From an uncultured Acidobacteriia bacterium (GTDB lineage Bacteria; Acidobacteriota; Terriglobia; Bryobacterales; Bryobacteraceae), in the NCBI GenBank assembly GCA_903851195.1, contig CAINNJ010000025.1:1-64000 (forward strand): a DNA stretch of 64,000 bases, given 5' to 3'. The notes under the pieces are model-generated. The model saw only the letters and a list, made by a program, of their open reading frames with translations. It was not told where the DNA came from and made no database searches. Positions 6,299-14,595 of this stretch are shown in pieces (the stretch's first letter is position 1; each line of letters starts with the position of its first letter). The translations under genes were made by a program, and so were the position numbers.

Positions 6299-7926
6299 AA
6301 ACGTCCCGGCTGTTTTTTGCGGCATCCTCGATTGCACTGACTCTCTCGGCCGCGCAGGCTCCGCGCACGGCCGATAACTGCACGCCGCCGCCGAGCGCGC
6401 TCGCGCCGACGCTGCCCGCGAAACTTCTGCCTGGCATGGGAAAAGTTCACTTGGCCATCACGACTTCCAGCCCCGAGGCGCAGCAGTTTTTCGATCAGGG
6501 ACTGGCACAGATGCACTCGTTCTGGGCCAGAGAAGCGGAACGTTCGTTCCTGCAGGCGGCCGCGCTCGACCCGGCCGCGCCGATGCCGCAGTGGGGTGTC
6601 GCGATGGTCTCGGCGGGCGACTGGCGGCCGCGGTTCCAGATCGATCTGCTGACGCAGGTGCAGGGCAAACAGACGCCGCCTTCGATGGTTCGCGCGCGCG
6701 CCGCCGCGAAGAAGGCTGTCGAGCTTAGCCAGGCGCCGGGCAAGGCTACGGATCTTGAGAAGCTTTACGTGGCCGCGGTTGCCGCGCGGCGGGATGCCGA
6801 GTCCAAAGACCCGGACGAGGGCTTCGTGAAAGGCATGCGCGCGGTGCTGGCGAAGTATCCCGGCGAGACCGAAGCGCAGCTCGATCTGGCGCTGATGATT
6901 ATGCGCGGGTTCTCGACGACGGACAAGAAACCGCTCGCGCCGGGGACGATGGAGGCGGTCAGCATTCTGCGCTCGCTGTTGCCGAAAGAGCCGGAGCATC
7001 CCGGCCTGCACCACTACATTATTCACGGCTTCGAGGGGTCCACGTTCGCGAAAGACGCCTGGCCGAGCTGCGAGAAGTACACGCAACTGGTGACCAATAT
7101 TCCGCACGCGATTCACATGCCGGGGCATATCTACTCGCAGACGGGGCGCTGGGACGACGCGGTGAAATCGTTCTCCGCCGCGGCCGTGAATGAGCGCGGG
7201 TGGATGAAGCAGGACAAGCTCTACGGGGACGGCCATCACGGCCATAACGTGCATTATCTGGCGACGTCGTACTCGTTCGAGGGCCGTTACGACGACGCTC
7301 TGGAGGCGGCGAAAGAGCTGCTGGGTTACCAGGAGAATCCGGGGCAGGCGGCTTCGGCCGATCTGATGACCAGCGCGTATGCGCAGGGCTGGTTTTCGAT
7401 GCTGCGCGCGCAGATGCAGTTCGAAAAGTGGGATGCGGTGCTGGACGAGACGGTGCTGGTTCCTTACAGGAAGCCGCGGCAGGAAGCGTGGCGGCACTGG
7501 GCTCGCGCGATTGCGCAGGTGAACAAGGGCAACGCCGCGGAAGCCACGGCGGAAGCGAAGCTGTTCGAACAGTCGATGGCGGATTTCCAGAGTAAGACGA
7601 AGCGCCCGGAACCGGCCGAACTGGTGGTCGCGCGGCAGGAACTGGCGGGGCATCTGGAACTGGCGCAAGGCCATGCGGAGCGCGGGTTGAAGCTGCTGCA
7701 GACGGCGTCGGCGGCGGAGCGGCATCTGACTTACACGGAGCCGCCTTACTATCCCCGGCCGGTTGCGGAAGCGCTGGGACATGCGGCGCTGAAGAATAAT
7801 AAGGCTTCGGTGGCGGCGAAGGCTTTCCGGGTCGCGCTGGAGCAGTATCCGGCGGACGCGCATGCGGAGAGCGGTCTTCGCGCGGCTTCCGAGATGACGA
7901 ACCGGAAGCTGCTCGCTGCGCGTTAA
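6295..7926 (+). CDS. Secreted tetratricopeptide-repeat protein
   Basis: A 543-residue protein with a signal peptide (MKTSRLFFAASSIALTLSAAQA). Repeated helical pairs follow, including AQQFFDQGLAQMHSFWAREAERSFLQAAALDPAAPMPQWGVAM, a recognisable TPR block, with others across the chain (GRWDDAVKSFSAA, GRYDDALEAAKELL). The region LHHYIIHGFEGS through IPHAIHMPGHIYSQTGRW carries several His residues, which could bind metal, though this is only suggestive. It is translationally coupled to the SCO gene upstream and lies 4 bases before the amidohydrolase-like gene, so the three probably work together outside the cytoplasm. The exact function is not known. Confidence 0.75.
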   Translation: MKTSRLFFAASSIALTLSAAQAPRTADNCTPPPSALAPTLPAKLLPGMGKVHLAITTSSPEAQQFFDQGLAQMHSFWAREAERSFLQAAALDPAAPMPQWGVAMVSAGDWRPRFQIDLLTQVQGKQTPPSMVRARAAAKKAVELSQAPGKATDLEKLYVAAVAARRDAESKDPDEGFVKGMRAVLAKYPGETEAQLDLALMIMRGFSTTDKKPLAPGTMEAVSILRSLLPKEPEHPGLHHYIIHGFEGSTFAKDAWPSCEKYTQLVTNIPHAIHMPGHIYSQTGRWDDAVKSFSAAAVNERGWMKQDKLYGDGHHGHNVHYLATSYSFEGRYDDALEAAKELLGYQENPGQAASADLMTSAYAQGWFSMLRAQMQFEKWDAVLDETVLVPYRKPRQEAWRHWARAIAQVNKGNAAEATAEAKLFEQSMADFQSKTKRPEPAELVVARQELAGHLELAQGHAERGLKLLQTASAAERHLTYTEPPYYPRPVAEALGHAALKNNKASVAAKAFRVALEQYPADAHAESGLRAASEMTNRKLLAAR

Positions 7927-7930
7927 CACC

Positions 7931-9049
7931 GTGCTCGGATTTTTCATTGCGCTGCTGCAACTGGGCCAGGCGCCGCCGGAGAGTGGCGCGTATATGCTGC
8001 AGGGCGGCACGGTGCATACGATCTCGGGGCCGGTGATTGAAGATGGTTCGGTGCTGGTGCGCGACGGGAAGATCGTCGGCGTGGGGCATCGGCTGCAGGC
8101 TCCCGAGGGTGTGACGGTGATCGATGTTCACGGGCAGCAGGTTTATCCCGGCATGATCGATTCGGCCAGTCTGAACGCGGACCCCGCAAGCGAGCACCTG
8201 AAGGCCGCGCGCATCAATGGCGTGACCACGATGCTGCGGCTGCCCGAGGGCGATCCGGTGGGTGTTGCGACGGATGGTCCGGTGCCGGTGATTCATGTGC
8301 GGTTCCCGGCGATCGCCACGAGGCGGATTCCGCCGCATGAATCGGCGGATGACGACGATGAGCCCACTACGGCGGTTGCCGCTGAGGTTGTGTCGTATGC
8401 GGCGGCGAAGAAACAGCATGACGCGCAACTGAAGAAGCTGAACCGGTTCTTTGACGAGGCGCGGCGGCGGCCCGCGGGACCGATGGGTGCGGTGCTGGCG
8501 GGAACCGCGCCGCTTTTTGTCACGGCGGTCCGGGAGCGGGAGATCCGCGAGGCCGTTGCGTTCGCGGTGAAGCAGAAGATTCGTCTTATTTTGACCGATG
8601 CGTATGAGTGCTATAAAGTCATCCCGTTGTTAAAGGCGCACGATGTGGCGGTGATTCTGGGGCCGCCGCTGACGCTGCCGCTGGATGAGGACGATCCTTA
8701 CGATCGGTCTTACACGACGGCGGCCGAACTGGCGAAGGCGGGGGTGCGGTTCTCGATCGGGACGTTCAGTCAGAGGCTCAGCCGCAACCTGCCGTATCAG
8801 GCGGCGGCGGCGGTTGCGTTCGGGCTGCCGCATGATGAAGGGTATCGGGCGGTTTCGCTGGGGGCGGCGGAGATCCTGGGTTTGGGTAAGCGGTTCGGGT
8901 CGATTGATGAGGGGAAGGCGGCGAATCTGATTGTTTCGGATGGGGATCCGCTTGAGGCCACCACGCATGTGACGCGGGTGTTTATAGAGGGGAAACCGGT
9001 GGATATGGACACGCGGCAGAAGCGTTTGGCGGAGCAGTACAGGCGTTAG
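7931..9049 (+). CDS. Amidohydrolase-superfamily protein lacking metal ligands
   Basis: A 372-residue protein (GTG start). The N-terminal composite beta domain (LQGGTVHTISGPVIEDGSVLV) and the C-terminal end (EILGLGKRFGSIDEGKAANLIVSDGDPLE) are typical of imidazolonepropionase-like amidohydrolases. The metal-binding HxH after PG(L/M)ID is replaced by SAS (PGMIDSASLN), and the catalytic Asp expected near the end of the barrel is also missing (SIGTFSQR). A long charged insertion (ESADDDDEPTT) follows strand one. Hydrolase activity of the usual kind is therefore unlikely; a binding or scaffolding role is possible. The short hydrophobic N-terminus suggests export, with the SCO and TPR partners. Confidence 0.75.
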   Translation: MLGFFIALLQLGQAPPESGAYMLQGGTVHTISGPVIEDGSVLVRDGKIVGVGHRLQAPEGVTVIDVHGQQVYPGMIDSASLNADPASEHLKAARINGVTTMLRLPEGDPVGVATDGPVPVIHVRFPAIATRRIPPHESADDDDEPTTAVAAEVVSYAAAKKQHDAQLKKLNRFFDEARRRPAGPMGAVLAGTAPLFVTAVREREIREAVAFAVKQKIRLILTDAYECYKVIPLLKAHDVAVILGPPLTLPLDEDDPYDRSYTTAAELAKAGVRFSIGTFSQRLSRNLPYQAAAAVAFGLPHDEGYRAVSLGAAEILGLGKRFGSIDEGKAANLIVSDGDPLEATTHVTRVFIEGKPVDMDTRQKRLAEQYRR

Positions 9050-9061
9050 GACCTGGAAAGT

Positions 9062-9099
9062 GCGCCGGTTACCAACCGGCGCGCAGGTTGACAACCTGC
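9062..9099 (+). terminator. Two adjacent perfect hairpins after the amidohydrolase gene
   Basis: GCGCCGGTT-acc-AACCGGCGC (9062-9082) is a 9-bp perfect stem, followed directly by GCAGGTT-gac-AACCTGC (9083-9099), a 7-bp perfect stem. They follow the stop at 9049 by 12 bases. No U-tract follows, so this may be a transcript-stabilising or REP-like structure rather than a classical terminator. Confidence 0.5.
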
Positions 9100-9108
9100 C
9101 CCACATTT

Positions 9109-9395
9109 GAAAGTGGTGCTGACTCAGGATACTTAGTGAAAGTGGTGCTGACTCAGAATACTTAGCGAAAGTGGTGCTGACTCAGAATACTTAGCGAAAG
9201 TGGTGTTGGCTCAGGGTGCTGGTGAAAGTGCTGCTGACTCAGGATACTTAGTGAAAGTGGTATTGACTCAGGATACTTAGTGAAAGTGGCGCTGACTCAG
9301 GATACTGGTGAAACGTTCTGCTGGCTCAGGGTGCTGGTGACAGTGCTGCAGACTGAGGGGTACTGGTGAAAGTGATGATGACTCGGGCTGCTAGT
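9109..9395. repeat. Minisatellite: ten 28-29 bp tandem units
   Basis: Ten head-to-tail copies of a unit close to gaaagtggtgctgactcagg plus atacttagt. Most units contain CTGACTCAG, a 9-base near-palindrome (CTGA-C-TCAG). Units 2 and 3 are identical; units 4, 8, 9 and 10 are more diverged and end in ctggt or ctagt. There are no unique spacers. The array fills almost the whole gap between two convergent genes, and the TAG stop of the porin gene on the minus strand lies within the last unit. Confidence 0.93.
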
Positions 9396-10764
9396 GGCGG
9401 CCGCCTTCGAGGTGGAGGCGGAGCGAGGGAATCCAGACGGGGCCGCGGTCCTGGTTGTAAGCCGGATTCGAGACGTGCTGCAGATCGAAGCTGGCGAAGA
9501 AGCCGGGAAAAAGACGCGCGCTGTAGTAGGTTTCCCAGATCATTTCGCGGCCGTAGCGAAGACGGCCGTCGCCGATCAGGAAGTCATAGCCTCCCGCCGC
9601 CAGATATTGGGCGTGGACGGCTGAGATGCCGCTCGAGGTGAACTCCGTGCCGACGTTGTCGAGAGGGCGATGCCAGCGCGTGCCTTTGGCGGAAACGCCC
9701 GCGGTTGCCAGGCGGTCGATGGCGGTGAAGGCGAAACTCTCGGTTTTGCCGTCGTTCCAGCCGAAGCGGCCGAAGACACCGAGGTCCGCGGTGATGTCCT
9801 GTTCGGCGTTCAGTCCGAAGCCGTATTTCGCGGTGCCGTTCTGCCGCGTGGCCGTCACGTCAGGCCTGGCGCCGGTCGCTTTGGCGAGTGCGATGGCCGC
9901 GCCGTAGTCTCCGGCATCGGCGTGGTTCCAATACTGCAGGACGCGCACGGTTCCGGGGTGCTCTTTGGCGGTGTAACGGTACTCGCCTTCGACGACATCG
10001 CCGCGGTTGCGGAGGAGGCGGCGGTCAAAGCGAAGGCCGTTGGCCACGCGCGGCATGGCGGCGCTGCCGTACCGGAGAGACCAGTGGCGGAAGTTCAGTT
10101 CATGCACCATGCCCCAGGTGTAGCCGCGCACGTCGGCCGGGTAGTCCCAGGCTCCGTTGAACATGACGCCCCAGCCGATGAACTGGGTGCGGGGATCGTG
10201 GGAGAAGCGGTTGTTGTCGAAGAAGTCGGTGAGGGTGAAGCGGCCTGCGGTTACGGTATAGCGGTTCACCGGGCGCGGGCCGGCGAGCTGGTTCGCATCG
10301 CTTTCGGAATCTTCGGTGGGGCCGCCGAGACTGAAGTCGTGGGTGACGTAGAGGCGCGCGACGTAGGGCTTCGGCGTAGCCGTGGCGACGCGGGGCAGTT
10401 CACCGTTGGAGGAGTTCGCCAGCCCGTCAACGCCGCTGAAGCCGCGTCCGCCGGCGATTTCGGGATCGAACACCACCACGGTATTTTTTTCCGCGCGCAG
10501 GCTGAGAAACAGTGTGGTGGTGAGGGACACGTCGCGTTCGGTGTAGTTCTGCAGGCTGAAGGGACCCGAGTAGGGCGAGCGGAACGTGCCGTGATACTGG
10601 CCGATGGAGGTGGCCTGATAGTAGAGGTTCCAGCGCTGCGGAACGACCTGCGCGGGCTGCTTCGAGTCTTCGAGAGGCGGGCTCTGCGCGGGTTGTGGCT
10701 GTTGCTGGGCTGTTGCGATGCGTCCCACGAGCAAGGCGACAGCCAGTACGGTTCGACGGTTCAA
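9391..10764 (-). CDS. OprB-like carbohydrate porin
   Basis: A 457-residue protein with signal peptide (MNRRTVLAVALLVGRIATAQ). The mature part is rich in alternating aromatic/polar strands: RWNLYYQATSIGQYHGTF, VAGRFTLTDFFDNNRFSHDPRTQF, GYTWGMVHELNFRHWSLRYG, and the closing AYNQDRGPVWIPSLRLHLE, a pattern matching OprB-type carbohydrate-selective porins. It would form an outer-membrane beta-barrel. A Pro/Gln-rich stretch follows the signal peptide. The stop codon is formed by the last minisatellite unit. It stands 69 bases downstream of the ankyrin gene on the same strand and could be transcribed with the dehydrogenase operon; substrate uptake for the PQQ dehydrogenase is a plausible but unproven link. 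Confidence 0.75.
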   Translation of the reverse strand: MNRRTVLAVALLVGRIATAQQQPQPAQSPPLEDSKQPAQVVPQRWNLYYQATSIGQYHGTFRSPYSGPFSLQNYTERDVSLTTTLFLSLRAEKNTVVVFDPEIAGGRGFSGVDGLANSSNGELPRVATATPKPYVARLYVTHDFSLGGPTEDSESDANQLAGPRPVNRYTVTAGRFTLTDFFDNNRFSHDPRTQFIGWGVMFNGAWDYPADVRGYTWGMVHELNFRHWSLRYGSAAMPRVANGLRFDRRLLRNRGDVVEGEYRYTAKEHPGTVRVLQYWNHADAGDYGAAIALAKATGARPDVTATRQNGTAKYGFGLNAEQDITADLGVFGRFGWNDGKTESFAFTAIDRLATAGVSAKGTRWHRPLDNVGTEFTSSGISAVHAQYLAAGGYDFLIGDGRLRYGREMIWETYYSARLFPGFFASFDLQHVSNPAYNQDRGPVWIPSLRLHLEGGRH

Positions 10765-10833
10765 CGTTCAGGATAACGTGGTAAATAGCCGAAAAAAACC
10801 GCTAACGCGTGACAAAACGATGAAAAAGAGACT

Positions 10834-12171
10834 CTAGCCCAGCAACGCGGCGATGTGGTGATGGCCCCGCTTCACAGCCCAGGCGAGGGGCGTGGCCCAG
10901 GGTTCCGCGTCCGCTTCCACGGGATCCGCGCCGGCCTGGAGGAGCAGTTTCACGACCTCGATTCGGCCCCAGCGGCAGGCCCAGGCGAGGGGAGTACTGC
11001 GGAGCATCTCGTCGCGGACGTCAAGGCGCGCGCCGGCCTGGAGCAGAGCGGCCGCGAATGGCGCGCCTTCGTCTTCGGTGACGTAGTCCCGCAGCGCCGC
11101 GACCTCATGCAGCATGGTGCGCCCCCACTGGCCGCGGAGGTGAGGGCCGCAGCGCGCGAGCAAAAGGTGGAAACAGTCGAGGTAGGTTCGGCGGTCCAGA
11201 GCCTTGTTGCCGGCGGCGAGCCAGGGGATGTGGTGCCAGAAGGAGAGCGGTTGGCCGAGCATGCCGAACCAGCGGGGATCGTCGGCGGGCCAGTCGATTC
11301 GGTCGAGGGCCATGCGGACGATCTCCGGATCGCCCCCCATGCTTCCGAAGCGGAGCAGTTCTTCGGCGCGGGCGGGGTCTGCGGCGAGCAGTTGGCGCGC
11401 GAGTTCGGTTTCGCGATAGATGGCGGCGGTGTCCGCGCCGACGACGCCGCCGTAGCGCCGGAGGAGCGGCAGCAGGTTCCATTGCTGGTGGCTGTAGGCG
11501 CCGTGAACGGACGATCCGCTGCAGTAGACGTGGACGTTGGGATTGGCGCCGCGGCGGAGGAGCAGTTCGGCCATTCCGGCATGGCCGCGGGCCGCGCTTT
11601 GCCAGAGGGGGGAGCCGGCGGAGTAGACGATTTCCTCGAGGTTGGCGAGGCGCACGCGTTCGTCGGGGTCGAGGCCGAGATCGAGGAGGAACCGCAGGAC
11701 ATCGGGGCGATTGTGTTCCACGGCGGCGGTGAGTGCGCCGTCTTCCGCGGTCAGTTTGCCTTCGGCGTGGCGGGCGCGGAGCCAGGCGAGGTCGCCAGAA
11801 ATTACGGCCGCTTCGGTTGCTGTTGGCGGGGTTTCGGACTCGGCCTCTTCCGCGGCGATAGTCCGCTTCGCTTCTTCTTCGCGGATGATGGCCACGATCT
11901 CGTCGTACCCGCGCTCGGTCGCGAGCGTCAGGGCCTGGGTGGGCTCGCGGAAGGGATAAATGCCCTTGCGCGCGTCGGAACCAAACGCCATTAACAGGCG
12001 AACCATCCGCGGCATGCGACCGAGGACCGCGTAGTGGATGGCGCGGTGTTCGTTGGACTCCGACATGTCCATGTGGACCAGTTCGGGGCGCGCCTGCAGC
12101 ATCGCCTGAACCTGGGCGAGGTCGCCGGCGCGCACGGCGTCGGCGAGCCGAGCTACATCGCCCGAGGCCAT
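10834..12171 (-). CDS. Ankyrin-repeat protein
   Basis: A 445-residue soluble protein. Ankyrin units include AIHYAVLGRMPRMVRLLMAFGSD, AAVEHNRPDVLRFLLDLGLDPDE, LWQSAARGHAGMAELLLRRGANPN, PLAWACRWGRIEVVKLLLQAGADP and PLAWAVKRGHHHIAALLG. The central part (about residues 230-350) shows no obvious repeats. No signal peptide is seen. It begins one base after the stop of the PQQ dehydrogenase gene, so it belongs to that operon. Ankyrin proteins are binding scaffolds; a role in assembling or regulating the exported dehydrogenase is not obvious for a cytoplasmic protein and remains open. Confidence 0.85.
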   Translation of the reverse strand: MASGDVARLADAVRAGDLAQVQAMLQARPELVHMDMSESNEHRAIHYAVLGRMPRMVRLLMAFGSDARKGIYPFREPTQALTLATERGYDEIVAIIREEEAKRTIAAEEAESETPPTATEAAVISGDLAWLRARHAEGKLTAEDGALTAAVEHNRPDVLRFLLDLGLDPDERVRLANLEEIVYSAGSPLWQSAARGHAGMAELLLRRGANPNVHVYCSGSSVHGAYSHQQWNLLPLLRRYGGVVGADTAAIYRETELARQLLAADPARAEELLRFGSMGGDPEIVRMALDRIDWPADDPRWFGMLGQPLSFWHHIPWLAAGNKALDRRTYLDCFHLLLARCGPHLRGQWGRTMLHEVAALRDYVTEDEGAPFAAALLQAGARLDVRDEMLRSTPLAWACRWGRIEVVKLLLQAGADPVEADAEPWATPLAWAVKRGHHHIAALLG

Positions 12172-12172
12172 G

Positions 12173-13747
12173 CTATTTATTCAGGGCGTAGGCGTAGAGC
12201 GAATCGCCCGCGCCGACGACGACGTACTGCCTGCCGTCGAGTTCATAGGAGATGGGCCCGTTGGCAACGGGTCCACCCAGCCGGGAGTGCCACAGGATGG
12301 CTCCGGTGACAGGCTGGAAGGCGATGAAGTTGCCGAAGGGATCGCCGGTGAAGAGCAGGTTTCCGGCGGTGGTCAGGATGCCGAAGTTGCCGCCGCCGAT
12401 GCCGGGGAATTCGTGGGTCCACTTCACTTTACCGGTTTTGTAGTCGATGGCTTTGACGGAGGCTTTCGACCAGAGGTTGTTCTCTTTGCCGGCGAAGCCT
12501 TCGGGCTTTTCGACATCGTCCGTCATGAAGAGCAGGCTGTAGTTGTCGGTCGCGCTCACGTAGAACAGGCCCGTCTGCGGACTGAAGGACGGCGGAGCCC
12601 AGTTGGTGCCGCCGGAGGCCGCGGGCATGCTCAGAATCCCGTCTGGTTTGGGGTCTTTGTCGGCATTCGGAATGGGCTGGCCGCGCTGGTCTTCGCCCTT
12701 CGACCAGTTCAGCGGCACGTAGGGCTTCGACAGAATGTTCTTGCCGGTGACGCGATCGAGCAGAAAGAAGTAACCGTTGCGGCTGGCCTGCGCGATGAGT
12801 TTGCGGGGCTTGCCGTCGATGACGCCATCGATCAGAACGGGCGTTTGCACGGCATCCCAGTCATGCGTGTCATGCGGGGAGGCCTGGAAATACCAGGCCA
12901 TCTTGCCGGTGTCCGGATTGAGGGCGACGATGGAGCAGGTGTAAAGGTTGTCGCCCTTGCGGCCCTGTCCGGCGAAGACGGGATTCGGGTTGCCGGTGCC
13001 GAGGTAGTAGAGATTGAGTTCCGGATCGTAGGTGCCCGGCATCCAGGTCATGCCGCCGCCGTGTTCCATGGCGTCTTTGTTGGGCCACGTTTCCGCGCCC
13101 TTTTCGCCGACGCGCGGGGTGGAGTTCCAGTGCCACTGGGTTTTGCCGGTCTCGGGGTCGCGGGCTTCGAGGTAGCCCGGGACGTCGAGCGAATCGCCAC
13201 CGGTGCCGACGATGACGTGGTTGCCGATCACGACGGGCGCGGGGGTGGAGAAGTATTCGAGGCGCACGTCGCCGATTTCGACATGCCAGCGCTCTTTGCC
13301 GGATTTCGCGTCGAGGCAGATGAGGTAATTGTCCGGGGTTTCGAAGTAGAGCCAATCGCGATACATGCCGAAGCCGCGGCTGCCGATGTGGATGCCGCCC
13401 TTCGATTTCCACTCGTAGTGCCAGAGCTGACGGCCGGTGCGGGCGTCGACGGCCCAGGCGTGGTCGGGAACGGAGAAGTAGAGCACGCCGTTGACTTCAA
13501 GCGGCGTGGCTTTCATGGAGACGCCGCCGGGCGCGTTGGGACCCATGTTGATGCGGTAGACCCAGGCGAGCGTGAGAGAGCCCACGTTCGCGGAGGTGAC
13601 CTGCTTGAGGGGGCTGAAGCGGCGGCCGGAATAATCGCCGTTGTAGGAAGGCCAGGTGTCGGTGGGGAGTTCTTTGAGTTTGGCGGGGTCGAGGCCCTGG
13701 CCACAGAGGATTCCCGCGGAGAGCGCCAGCGCGATCAGGGTTCTCAT
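12173..13747 (-). CDS. PQQ-dependent alcohol-type dehydrogenase
   Basis: A 524-residue periplasmic eight-bladed propeller quinoprotein. The leader is MRTLIALALSAGILCGQ. WPSYNGDYSGRRFSPLKQV is the N-terminal signature of PQQ alcohol dehydrogenases; tryptophan-docking blades recur (YFSVPDHAWAVDARTGRQLWHYEW, LICLDAKSGKERWHVEIG, GTGNPNP). HDTHDWDAVQTPV contains the presumed catalytic Asp. The vicinal Cys-Cys pair of methanol dehydrogenase is not visible. No haem domain is fused; electrons probably pass to the cytochrome c encoded immediately upstream, whose stop overlaps this ATG. The substrate (alcohol or sugar) cannot be told from sequence. Confidence 0.87.
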   Translation of the reverse strand: MRTLIALALSAGILCGQGLDPAKLKELPTDTWPSYNGDYSGRRFSPLKQVTSANVGSLTLAWVYRINMGPNAPGGVSMKATPLEVNGVLYFSVPDHAWAVDARTGRQLWHYEWKSKGGIHIGSRGFGMYRDWLYFETPDNYLICLDAKSGKERWHVEIGDVRLEYFSTPAPVVIGNHVIVGTGGDSLDVPGYLEARDPETGKTQWHWNSTPRVGEKGAETWPNKDAMEHGGGMTWMPGTYDPELNLYYLGTGNPNPVFAGQGRKGDNLYTCSIVALNPDTGKMAWYFQASPHDTHDWDAVQTPVLIDGVIDGKPRKLIAQASRNGYFFLLDRVTGKNILSKPYVPLNWSKGEDQRGQPIPNADKDPKPDGILSMPAASGGTNWAPPSFSPQTGLFYVSATDNYSLLFMTDDVEKPEGFAGKENNLWSKASVKAIDYKTGKVKWTHEFPGIGGGNFGILTTAGNLLFTGDPFGNFIAFQPVTGAILWHSRLGGPVANGPISYELDGRQYVVVGAGDSLYAYALNK

Positions 13748-14541
13748 TTCTTGCTCACCAGATAAGCCAGCACGTCGTGCAGGTCTTTGTCGTTGAAGGT
13801 CTTCATCAGCTTTACGTGTCCCTGCAGAGGCTCTTTGACTTCGAGCGTGACGCCCGGTCCGAGGTTGAAGCCGTGGTATTCGCCGGAGGAATCGCGAATG
13901 CCGGCTTCGAAATCGTCATGGTATTCGAGCACGCCGGTGACGGTTTTGCCGCCCGCGGTGACGGTGGCGGTGGGGCGCGCGGCGGGTCCGCGTCCGCCGG
14001 GATAGACGATCTTGCCGAGGAGCACGCCTTCGTCGTATTTGGAGGCCACGCCGCGCAGGTCTTTCGAGCCGGTGTGGCAGGCGGCACAGTTCGCCGCGAA
14101 GTAGGTTTCACCGCGCTTCGCGTCGCCGGTGTTCACGTTTTTGAGCGTGTAGGAGCCGCGGTCGATGGCGTCCTGCTGGCGGTTGCGGATGAAGGCGGCG
14201 ATATCTTTGATCTGGCCGTCGGTCATCTGCGGGAAGGCGGGCATGCCGGGGCGGCCGCCGCGAATCACGGGGCCGATTTCGTCACCGCCTTCGTCGCGCA
14301 GGGCGACGGCGGAGCGCACCAGATCCGGACCTTCTCCACCTGTCGCGTTGGTGCCGTGGCAGAAGCCGCAGGCGGGGCCGAAGGCGGCTTTCCCGCGTTC
14401 CACGGCGGCGGGTTCGGGCACGGGGCGGCTGATCAGGAACGGGCTGCGCACGGGCCCTCGTCCGCCGGCCGGACTCTGCGCCGAAAGAGCGAGCGCGAAA
14501 GCCAGCGCCGGCAGGCCGGTTTTAAACAGGATAGAGAACAT
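13744..14541 (-). CDS. Di-haem c-type cytochrome, partner of the PQQ dehydrogenase
   Basis: The ATG at 14541 gives a 265-residue protein with a signal peptide (MFSILFKTGLPALAFALALSAQ). Two haem c motifs are present: CGFCHG near residue 60 and CAACHTG near residue 155. GGRPGMPAFPQMTDGQIKDIAAFI supplies a likely Met ligand of the first domain. The C-terminal part (TVTAGGKTVTGVLEYHDDF) is an extra beta-rich segment found with such cytochromes in Acidobacteria. It overlaps the dehydrogenase gene by ATGA and very likely accepts its electrons. It is divergent from the sugar-isomerase operon across only 54 bases. Confidence 0.87.
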   Translation of the reverse strand: MFSILFKTGLPALAFALALSAQSPAGGRGPVRSPFLISRPVPEPAAVERGKAAFGPACGFCHGTNATGGEGPDLVRSAVALRDEGGDEIGPVIRGGRPGMPAFPQMTDGQIKDIAAFIRNRQQDAIDRGSYTLKNVNTGDAKRGETYFAANCAACHTGSKDLRGVASKYDEGVLLGKIVYPGGRGPAARPTATVTAGGKTVTGVLEYHDDFEAGIRDSSGEYHGFNLGPGVTLEVKEPLQGHVKLMKTFNDKDLHDVLAYLVSKK

Positions 14542-14595
14542 AGATGGTGTGCTTGTTACGAGGTTAACGCACCGCCTGATAACGTAAACAACATC

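Noticed and set aside
6034-8010. A 658-codon open frame on the minus strand
   Set aside because: It lies opposite the SCO, TPR and amidohydrolase-like genes; the product is an Arg/His/Leu-rich shadow without any motif.
9109-9395. Possible CRISPR array
   Set aside because: Units are contiguous tandem copies with no unique spacers, and no cas genes are nearby.
12170-13765. A 531-codon plus-strand open frame opposite the PQQ dehydrogenase
   Set aside because: Gly/Val/Ala-rich shadow translation; the minus strand encodes a complete quinoprotein with all expected motifs.
13777-14595. Long upstream extension of the SIS gene
   Set aside because: It runs antisense through the cytochrome c gene; the SIS homology begins only after GTG 14596.
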